This document shows, piece after piece, positions 1 to 5,213 of a DNA stretch of 5,213 nt; position 1 is the first letter of the stretch, and each line of letters opens with the position of its first letter. A program made the translations under genes and the position numbers. This DNA comes from Caryophanales bacterium UBA3668. Its GTDB lineage: Bacteria > Bacillota_I > Bacilli_A > RFN20 > CAG-826. The stretch spans positions 1-5,213 of the forward strand of contig DFJP01000051.1 of the NCBI GenBank assembly GCA_002373085.1, given 5' to 3'. Below the pieces are notes generated by a model that had not been told where the DNA came from, did no database searches, and worked only from the letters and a program-made list of their open reading frames with translations.

Positions 1-1161
1 TACGCTGACGATATCGTTGATACCATTGAAGAAATGCCTGCTAACATTGTTAGCCGTGTTCTTAAAGCTTGTCCAAAAGACTTAAGAGGCGATGTTAATC
101 GCTTATTAAACTATAAAGAAAATACCGCCGGTAGCATCATGACCACTGAGTATATCGAAATGAAAGACTCAGTAACCGTCAAGCAAGCTATCGATTCGAT
201 TAGAAAAAATGGTAGAGATGCGGAAACCATCTACACTATCTTTGTTAGAGATAAAAGTAGAACCCTCGTTGGTACAGTGGAATTATCAGACTTAATCTTT
301 GCAAATGAAACCGATGTTCTCTCTGACATTATGGACAAAGACTTTGTCTGCTGTAATGTTAACGATGACCAAGAAGAAGTCGCTAAAAAGTTCAAACGTT
401 ATGACTTAACTGCTATGGCAGTTGTTAATAGTGAAAATAAAATTGTCGGTATTATTACTATTGACGATATCGTCGATATTATGGAACAAGAAGCCACTGA
501 AGATATCGCTCACATGGCGGCCATTACCGACATGGAAGATCCATATCTTAAGACTCCAATCTTCAAGTTAGTCATTAAATGTGTGCCTTGGATTTTAGCC
601 TTAATGGTGCTTCAAGTCTTCTCCACAATGATTCTTTCAGGATTTGAAAACGAAATTACAAAGTTTGCAATTCTTGCAGTCTTCACTCCACTTATCATGG
701 ATGCGGGTATAAATTCTGGTGGACAAACCACTACAATGATTGTTCGTTCCTTGTCTCTTGATGAATTTACTGGAAAAGATTATGGTAAAGTAATTCTTAA
801 AGAATTAAGAGTCGCAGCAGTTATTGGTGCAATTGTCTCTATCTTCTCGTTTGGATGGTTACTATTCGAGATGGGTGTTGGAATTGTTAACACCGATTCA
901 ATTAGAGAACAAGTCGCTATCGCTGGAGGCAATTACACAGTATACATGGTGCTTGTCGCAGCCTTAGTTGCATCTACATTATTTGTGACAATGATTGTCT
1001 CTAGATTAGTGGGCTGCTCACTTCCATTCTTAGCTAAACTAGTTAAGTTAGATCCTGCTGTTATGTGTGGTCCAATTACCACCACAATGGTAGATATCAT
1101 CTCACTTATTACCTATTTCGTCCTTTGGACTCAAATCATTGGACCTGCAATTGGTTTCTAA
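1..1161 (+). CDS. mgtE: MgtE-family magnesium channel/transporter, 5'-truncated by window edge
   Basis: MgtE is a homodimeric inner-membrane Mg2+ channel gated by intracellular Mg2+ through its cytoplasmic N and CBS domains. The frame is open from base 1 with no start codon, and 386 residues are visible. The family is about 450 residues long, so roughly 65-70 N-terminal residues lie outside. Fragment residues 1-45 are the end of the helical MgtE_N domain (ADDIVDTIEEMP, then NTAGSIMTTE). Two CBS domains follow at about 46-105 and 107-167 (DIMDKDFV, IVGIITIDDIVDIMEQEA). From about 195 onward there are five membrane segments. The second carries a family-typical MDAGINSGGQTTT stretch. The last begins with DPAVMCGPITTTMVD, whose final Asp (codon 1093-1095) corresponds, by alignment from memory, to the pore Mg2+-binding Asp432 of the Thermus protein. 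The gene is complete at its 3' end (TAA) and is followed directly by a hairpin terminator. The ATG at 34 is an internal Met, not the start. Family assignment is very secure. Confidence 0.96.
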   Translation, partial: YADDIVDTIEEMPANIVSRVLKACPKDLRGDVNRLLNYKENTAGSIMTTEYIEMKDSVTVKQAIDSIRKNGRDAETIYTIFVRDKSRTLVGTVELSDLIFANETDVLSDIMDKDFVCCNVNDDQEEVAKKFKRYDLTAMAVVNSENKIVGIITIDDIVDIMEQEATEDIAHMAAITDMEDPYLKTPIFKLVIKCVPWILALMVLQVFSTMILSGFENEITKFAILAVFTPLIMDAGINSGGQTTTMIVRSLSLDEFTGKDYGKVILKELRVAAVIGAIVSIFSFGWLLFEMGVGIVNTDSIREQVAIAGGNYTVYMVLVAALVASTLFVTMIVSRLVGCSLPFLAKLVKLDPAVMCGPITTTMVDIISLITYFVLWTQIIGPAIGF

Positions 1162-1175
1162 TTTATTAGAAAAAG

Positions 1176-1197
1176 AAAACGACCAGCTGGTCGTTTT
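1176..1197. terminator. Bidirectional intrinsic terminator between convergent units
   Basis: The 22 bases form a perfect palindrome: a 9-bp stem (AAAACGACC with GGTCGTTTT) around an AGCT loop. It starts 14 nt after the mgtE stop codon and is followed on the + strand by a T-rich tract (TTTTTCTT). On the - strand the hairpin begins 2 nt after the stop codon of the last operon gene, and its far side reads GTTTTCTTTTTCT. It can therefore end transcription from both sides, as expected between convergent genes. The structure is read directly from the sequence; termination is inferred. Confidence 0.88.
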
Positions 1198-1199
1198 TC

Positions 1200-2342
1200 T
1201 TATTCATATAATTTGTAATTCGGAAGTTCTTCCCATTTAGGATGGGCTTCAATTACTTTATCAAGAGCTTCATTAAATAACACTAGTTCAGTGTGTCTTC
1301 TATTTGTAGGAAGAGCCTTATACGCTTTTAGGACTCTTTTAAGGGTTAAGAGAACTTCACTTTGCGAACCATCTAATAATCCTGCAGTAAGTAAATATAC
1401 GCGCATGATAGATAAACTATAATCGTTTGATAGGTCTCTTCTAAACGCAAATGATACTTCGTTATCATAATACGCTTCATATTCTGCTTTCTCTTTAGAG
1501 AAGATCATCGCATAGATATATTGCGCTTTTGCTTCAAAGATAATTCTATTTGATGTTTCTTTTTCGTCTTCAAGGATTTTATTAATAAGTCCAAATGCCT
1601 CATCATAATTCTTGTTTTCTAAAGCAACATAAACATCTAACAAAGCAGCTTCAGGAATGAATTTAGCGGGTTTCTTTGCGATTTCTTCCTCTTTTTCATC
1701 CTTTTTAAGAGTGGCACCACCATTCTCCGCAACTAATAATTCGTTAAAGGAATCAACATCACCTTTGATTTGGCTTAAGCGATATCCATCTGTAACAGAA
1801 TCAGACTTAATAGGAAGAATGTTATAGATGGTCGCCATTAAGGCAATAATGCCCATGGTTAAGAAGAAATAGGCGACATCGGATTCAATACCATCATTCT
1901 TGTTGTAATAAATAAATAAGAATATACATGCTGCAACCCAAGCAACGTTAAAGATTGTGCCATAGAAAATATATGGATATGGGTTTGGTTTAGCTTTTTT
2001 ATCATAATTAGGAACAATTCTGGTTTCACCAGTTAATCCGTTAAATGTTTTGAAACCAAATCTTCTTTTTCCATTTTCAATATAGAAAGTTAAATAGAAT
2101 AATGACCAGAAGGTAATATCATATCCACCAGTCTTTGCGCCTAAGAAATGTCCAAATTCTTGAAGAACACCAGTAACAAAGACTCCACCAAAGACAGAAA
2201 CAATAATATATACTGCGTATAATCCTACTGATTGGATTGAAGAATGGGAAAAGTGGGTTTGTAAAACAGTAAAACCATAGACTATTGCTACTGCAAAGAC
2301 CAATAAATAGATGACAATTCCAATGATGTTTTCTTTTTTCAT
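1200..2342 (-). CDS. M50 (site-2 protease)-like membrane protein with degenerate HExxH motif
   Basis: This 380-residue protein has an N-terminal membrane half and a soluble C-terminal half. Hydrophobic segments lie at about 5-25, 40-60, 75-88, 124-146 and 156-178. Several marks recall peptidase family M50: VLQEFGHFLGAKTGGYDI at 59-76 sits where M50 proteins carry HExxH, YGTIFN (127-132) resembles the AGPxxN membrane motif, and NILPIKSDSVTDGYRL (174-189) resembles the NxLPxxxxDG motif that gives the third zinc ligand (Asp185). The first His of HExxH is Gln61 (CAA); Glu62 and His65 remain. Active proteolysis is therefore doubtful, and a pseudoprotease or divergent role is as likely. A charged linker (about 211-226) leads to a helical, TPR-like region (about 228-370). 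The start codon lies 3 nt after the alcohol dehydrogenase stop, with no clear Shine-Dalgarno, so translation is probably coupled. It is the last gene of the operon. The reading frame is secure; the family call is by motif only. Confidence 0.72.
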   Translation of the reverse strand: MKKENIIGIVIYLLVFAVAIVYGFTVLQTHFSHSSIQSVGLYAVYIIVSVFGGVFVTGVLQEFGHFLGAKTGGYDITFWSLFYLTFYIENGKRRFGFKTFNGLTGETRIVPNYDKKAKPNPYPYIFYGTIFNVAWVAACIFLFIYYNKNDGIESDVAYFFLTMGIIALMATIYNILPIKSDSVTDGYRLSQIKGDVDSFNELLVAENGGATLKKDEKEEEIAKKPAKFIPEAALLDVYVALENKNYDEAFGLINKILEDEKETSNRIIFEAKAQYIYAMIFSKEKAEYEAYYDNEVSFAFRRDLSNDYSLSIMRVYLLTAGLLDGSQSEVLLTLKRVLKAYKALPTNRRHTELVLFNEALDKVIEAHPKWEELPNYKLYE

Positions 2343-2345
2343 ATA

Positions 2346-3518
2346 TTAATAACAAGATTTATAGATTGCTCTTACCACTTCTTCATCCATATTTTTCTTT
2401 GGATGAGGAATAATTCTTGTTCCCTTTCTAGTTACTTTGTTTGTTAATTCTTCAATATCGCTTTCTTTTATGCCTAATTCATGTAATGAGGAAGGCATAC
2501 CTAATTTATTGAAATACGATTTGAATTGATTAATTGTTTCTTGAGCGCATTCAAGAGTGTTTTCAATATTTAAATTGAACACTCTTCTTCCTAATTTAGC
2601 AAGTTTTTCGCACTCATATGGCAAATAATATGTCGCCCATGCAGGGAAAAGGACCGCTAATCCACATCCATGAGCAATATGAGGAAACATTCCACTTACT
2701 GGATGTTCTAATTGATGTACCGCCATCATAAATGGTTTTCCAATACCAGTAATTCCATTATGAGAGAAGCTGCTCGCAAGCATTAAGCGTGCACGATAAT
2801 CATAATTTGTTGGATTGTTATAACAAAGAAGTCCAACATCAGCGACATTCTTAATAAGCCCTAAAGCAAATTCATCTGCGAGTTCATATTCTTCACTTTC
2901 ACAGAAATATCTTTCTAAAGAATGCATCATGATATCGACAACCCCATAAGCAGTTTGTTCTTTTGAAACAGAAATTGTAAGTTCTGGATCTTCAATAGCA
3001 AACACTGGACGGATAAGATCACTATTAAATCCAACCTTTGTGCCGGTTTCGTCATCTTGAATAACACAAGAATTCGAAAGTTCACTGCCTGCTGCAGAGA
3101 TTGTTAATATAACACCAATCGGCATAGCTTTAGTTGGCTCGGCCTGATGAAGATTAATTTCTTTAACCCCACCATTATGATAGTAATTCACGGCGATACA
3201 TTTTGCAGTGTCAATAACACTTCCACCACCAATTGCAAGAATAAAATCAATCTTATTTTCTCTTACCATCTTTAATCCTTCCTCAACTAAATCAAAGGTT
3301 GGATTTGCTCTTACTCCTCTAAGTAATTCAAAAGGAATAACAGCCTTGCTTAAAGAAACAACCACTCTTTCTAATAAGCCACTTTTAATAACAGAATTTT
3401 TACCAATAACTATTAAAACTTTGCTAGCGCCAAACTCTTTTAAAATAGCACCAACATCGTTTTCTTTGCCTGGTCCAAAGTAGATTTTAGTAGGAGATAC
3501 AAAATTAAAGTTTTTCAT
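2346..3518 (-). CDS. Iron-containing (group III) alcohol dehydrogenase, BdhA/YqhD type
   Basis: This is a probable cytosolic NAD(P)H-dependent dehydrogenase interconverting aldehydes or ketones and alcohols; butanol/aldehyde reductase is the closest described role. At 390 residues it has the usual full length. The N-terminal dinucleotide-binding domain shows FGPG (14-17), a GKNS turn (39-42) at the place where YqhD contacts the NADP phosphate, and the hallmark GGGSVIDTAK (97-106). The C-terminal helical domain carries the metal ligands: Asp195 and His199 in VVDIMMHSLE, His268 in VHQLEHPVSG, and His283 in HIAHGCGLAV, in line with D194, H198, H267 and H281 of YqhD. All four are present, so the enzyme should be active. 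The last His pair is spaced 15 residues rather than 14, a small family variation. The start overlaps the TetR stop as ATGA and has a good GGAG ribosome site, so the two genes are translationally coupled. Substrate and cofactor preference cannot be read from the sequence. Confidence 0.93.
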   Translation of the reverse strand: MKNFNFVSPTKIYFGPGKENDVGAILKEFGASKVLIVIGKNSVIKSGLLERVVVSLSKAVIPFELLRGVRANPTFDLVEEGLKMVRENKIDFILAIGGGSVIDTAKCIAVNYYHNGGVKEINLHQAEPTKAMPIGVILTISAAGSELSNSCVIQDDETGTKVGFNSDLIRPVFAIEDPELTISVSKEQTAYGVVDIMMHSLERYFCESEEYELADEFALGLIKNVADVGLLCYNNPTNYDYRARLMLASSFSHNGITGIGKPFMMAVHQLEHPVSGMFPHIAHGCGLAVLFPAWATYYLPYECEKLAKLGRRVFNLNIENTLECAQETINQFKSYFNKLGMPSSLHELGIKESDIEELTNKVTRKGTRIIPHPKKNMDEEVVRAIYKSCY

Positions 3519-4069
3519 TGCTTTTTCTCCAAATTAATGGCTTTTTGCACATTTTTCTTAAAATTTTCCTTATCAATGAAGTTAAATGAATTCATTAAAC
3601 CGATAAGAGTTTTGTTCTTATAGTTAGTTAAATAATAGACAGTGGAATTCCCATACCCATAGGCATAGAATCGAGCGATCGATTTCTTAGTATTTGGGTG
3701 AAGAATATTCTCCTCATCAATCTTTTTAATGAACTTTAAGGCTGTTGTGTAGAATATGTTATAAACGAACTCTGAAAATAAATCACTACCAGCGCTTTGT
3801 AGTGTTGCATCAACAAAGGCTTGGTTGTCTTTGTAATATTCAAAAACAAACACAATAAGTTCTTGGAAGGTTGTTGCGTTATTCACGCCAGGAATCTTTT
3901 CTTCTAAAAATACTTGAGTAAGTAAGTCGTATGTATCGTGATAATGATAATAAAATGTTTTTCTACTGATGCCGCACTTTTTGGATAATTCTAAAACAGA
4001 GATGGTTTCAAGTGGTTGATGCGCCATCATGTCTTTTAAAGTAATAGCTAAAGCGTGCCCAGTTTTCAT
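3515..4069 (-). CDS. TetR/AcrR-family transcriptional regulator
   Basis: This 184-residue protein has the normal length for a dimeric TetR-type repressor. The N-terminal DNA-binding domain spans about 5-50. Its helix-turn-helix covers about 24-43 (VLELSKKCGISRKTFYYHY), followed by the usual HDTYDLL. The remaining helical part (60-180) is the ligand-binding and dimer domain, which is not conserved enough to name an inducer. The N-terminus resembles the DhaS-like group (ALxxLLxxxPxxxISVxxL... RKTFYYHY), though that is a loose similarity. The start at 4069 is chosen because the first helix of the fold begins right after it. It lies 3 nt after the psuG stop and lacks a good Shine-Dalgarno, so it is probably translated by coupling to psuG. 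Its stop overlaps the alcohol dehydrogenase start by 4 nt, which makes that gene its likeliest target and suggests autoregulation of the operon. The target is inferred. Confidence 0.92.
   Translation of the reverse strand: MKTGHALAITLKDMMAHQPLETISVLELSKKCGISRKTFYYHYHDTYDLLTQVFLEEKIPGVNNATTFQELIVFVFEYYKDNQAFVDATLQSAGSDLFSEFVYNIFYTTALKFIKKIDEENILHPNTKKSIARFYAYGYGNSTVYYLTNYKNKTLIGLMNSFNFIDKENFKKNVQKAINLEKKQ
3527..3530 (-). promoter_or_regulatory. Ribosome binding site of the alcohol dehydrogenase, inside the TetR gene
   Basis: GGAG lies 8 nt upstream of the ATG at 3518-3516, within the last codons of the TetR coding sequence. It supports that start and, together with the ATGA overlap, efficient re-initiation. 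Confidence 0.75.
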
Positions 4070-4072
4070 AAA

Positions 4073-4975
4073 CTATTTAATCTTGCAATATTCCTTTGCT
4101 ACTTCACTACCAACGGCAGCGTTATTTAAAACTAATTTAATGTTGCTCTCTAAAGAGTCACCACCTGTTAAGTCAGTGATAGTTTTAAGCAAGAATGGAG
4201 TGCATTCTTTTCCTTTGATACCTTGCTTATCCATTTCTTTTAACGCTGTATCAATTGCTTTATCAATGACTTCTTTAGGCATTTCATATTGCTCTGGAAT
4301 TGGATTGGTTAATAAAATTCCACCTATTAAACCATTTTCGCGTTTAGCTTTAATGATTTTGGCCATTTCAAAAGCATCTTCAACTTTATAATCAACTTTT
4401 AATCCTGAATGAGAATTATAGAAAGCAGGAAGCTCTTCAGTTTTATAACCTAACACAGGAACACCCATAGTTTCTAAATATTCTAATGTAAGTGGAAGAT
4501 CTAAAATTGCTTTAGCGCCAGCACAAACAACTGTAACGTTAGTCTTAGCAAGTTCTTGTAAGTCAGCAGAGATATCCATAGTTTCTGTTGCTCCTCTATG
4601 CACTCCACCAATGCCACCAGTAACAAATACTTCAATACCAGCTTGAGCAGCGATAATCATCGTGGTTGCTACTGTTGTAGCACCCCATAACTTTTTAGCA
4701 TAGACAACAGGTAGGTCTCTTCTAGAAACTTTTAAGACTCCTTTTCTTTTTCCAAACTCTTCAATTTCTTCTGGAGTCATACCTACAATTGGTTCTCCAT
4801 CAATAATTCCGATAGTAGCAGGTACTGCTCCATGGCTTCTAATAGTTTCTTCAACCTTTAAAGCAGTTTCCACATTTTTAGGATAAGGCATACCATGCGA
4901 AATAATTGTGCTTTCCAAAGCCACTACTGGCCTATTTTCTTTTAAAGCAGATAATACTTCTGGATTAATTTTCAT
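4073..4975 (-). CDS. psuG: Pseudouridine-5'-phosphate glycosidase
   Basis: PsuG reversibly splits the C-C glycosidic bond of pseudouridine 5'-phosphate, giving uracil and ribose 5-phosphate; the breakdown direction is favoured in cells. The enzyme is cytosolic and Mn2+-dependent. The 300 residues match the family length. Recognisable family blocks occur in order: VVALESTIISHGMPYP (17-32) with catalytic Glu21, LKVSRRDLP (81-89) with Lys82, VTGGIGGVHRG (118-128), TMDISADL (132-139) with the metal-site Asp138, and CAGAKAILDL (151-160). Lys155 in the last block corresponds to the Schiff-base Lys166 of the E. coli enzyme. TNPIPEQYEM (223-232) and the C-terminal TPFLLKTITDLTGGDSLESN (259-278) follow. 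All key residues are present. The start at 4975 has a good AGAAGG site and overlaps the upstream gene by 11 nt. The pseudouridine kinase PsuK that normally supplies the substrate is not in the window; it may lie upstream of the visible operon part. Confidence 0.96.
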   Translation of the reverse strand: MKINPEVLSALKENRPVVALESTIISHGMPYPKNVETALKVEETIRSHGAVPATIGIIDGEPIVGMTPEEIEEFGKRKGVLKVSRRDLPVVYAKKLWGATTVATTMIIAAQAGIEVFVTGGIGGVHRGATETMDISADLQELAKTNVTVVCAGAKAILDLPLTLEYLETMGVPVLGYKTEELPAFYNSHSGLKVDYKVEDAFEMAKIIKAKRENGLIGGILLTNPIPEQYEMPKEVIDKAIDTALKEMDKQGIKGKECTPFLLKTITDLTGGDSLESNIKLVLNNAAVGSEVAKEYCKIK

Positions 4976-5213
4976 TATCTTTTTCCTTCTTTCTAATCTT
5001 TTGCATGCTCATATGAATGTTGTTTATTGTGACTGCTAAGAATCCTAATACAGCAACTATGACAATAATTGCAACCCAGTTCTCACCAGTTAAACGAGTA
5101 AAATCGATATTTAATATATTCATTTCCCCACCAAGGAAATTAAAGGCAAGAATTGTGCCTAATTCCACAGCAGCAAAACTACCAACAACTATTCCTCTAT
5201 AGAGGTTTAATGG
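4965..5213 (-). CDS. Membrane protein of unknown family, C-terminal end (5'-truncated by window edge)
   Basis: The frame is open on the - strand from the right edge (5213) to TAA at 4967-4965, giving 83 visible residues. Two hydrophobic stretches are seen: GIVVGSFAAVELGTILAFNF (about residues 7-26) and NWVAIIVIVAVLGFLAVTIN (about 46-65). A loop NIDFTRLTGE lies between them, and the end is a basic/acidic cytoplasmic-type tail (MQKIRKKEKDNEN). This reads like the last two helices of a multi-pass protein. I do not recognise the family. Position directly before psuG would suit a nucleoside (pseudouridine) permease, but that is inference from context alone. Internal starts are possible: GTG at 5168, or ATG at 5123 preceded by GGTGGGG, which would give a 52-residue single-helix protein. 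Because both hydrophobic stretches continue an open frame to the edge, a longer gene is preferred. Confidence 0.62.
   Translation of the reverse strand, partial: PLNLYRGIVVGSFAAVELGTILAFNFLGGEMNILNIDFTRLTGENWVAIIVIVAVLGFLAVTINNIHMSMQKIRKKEKDNEN
4985..4990 (-). promoter_or_regulatory. Ribosome binding site of psuG
   Basis: AGAAGG lies 9 nt upstream of the ATG at 4975-4973, within the 3' end of the preceding membrane-protein gene. It fixes the psuG start despite the 11-nt overlap of the two genes. Confidence 0.78.

Noticed and set aside
34..36. ATG as start of mgtE
   Set aside because: The frame is open upstream to base 1 with MgtE_N-like residues (ADDIVDTIEE), so this is an internal Met.
1..60. 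M-box magnesium riboswitch for mgtE
   Set aside because: It would lie in the leader upstream of the gene, which is outside the window; the visible bases are coding.
2119..2355. 78-codon - strand open frame overlapping the start of the M50-like gene
   Set aside because: It is an out-of-frame shadow: its translation is Cys/Trp-rich and low in family-like patterns, and it lies within two well-supported genes.
3208..3483. 91-codon + strand open frame
   Set aside because: It is antisense to the conserved nucleotide-binding domain of the alcohol dehydrogenase, with no credible protein pattern.
4029..4391. 120-codon + strand open frame
   Set aside because: It is antisense to psuG and the start of the TetR gene, both supported by conserved motifs.
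5017..5202. 61-codon + strand open frame
   Set aside because: It is antisense to the membrane-protein end, whose frame has the hydrophobic pattern and leads into psuG with an ordinary overlap.
5194..5205. Perfect 12-base palindrome CCTCTATAGAGG near the right edge, considered as an operator or hairpin
   Set aside because: It lies inside an open coding frame, has no loop or T-tract, and is too short to separate from chance in AT-rich DNA.

Overview
The window looks like ordinary chromosome from a low-G+C Gram-positive bacterium (Firmicutes, Bacilli side; an uncultured gut-type lineage such as Erysipelotrichales or RF39 relatives is possible but cannot be fixed from this sequence). The base composition is AT-rich. 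The genes are packed with gaps of 3 nt or overlaps of 4-11 nt. Trp is encoded by TGG and one gene ends in TGA, so the genetic code is the standard one and not the Mycoplasma code.

The layout is two convergent transcription units. On the + strand, positions 1-1161 hold the 3' part of an MgtE-type magnesium channel gene, cut by the left edge. It ends at a strong palindromic hairpin (1176-1197) that can serve as terminator in both directions. On the - strand, reading right to left from 5213 to 1200, there is an apparently unbroken five-gene operon: (1) the 3' end of an unrecognised membrane protein, cut by the right edge; (2) psuG, pseudouridine-5'-phosphate glycosidase; (3) a TetR-family regulator; (4) an iron-dependent (group III) alcohol dehydrogenase of the BdhA/YqhD type; (5) a multi-pass membrane protein that resembles an M50 (site-2 type) metalloprotease, but whose HExxH motif reads QEFGH.

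PsuG would recover uracil and ribose-5-phosphate from pseudouridine 5'-phosphate. The alcohol dehydrogenase would reduce aldehydes, perhaps under control of the TetR protein encoded with it. The last gene has no obvious link to either. The operon promoter and any operator must lie to the right of the window, and the start of mgtE and any leader riboswitch lie to the left.

No mobile element, CRISPR array, RNA gene or clear new multi-gene system is visible. The most unusual feature is the degenerate M50-like protein at the end of the operon. No stretch longer than about 40 bases lacks a gene.
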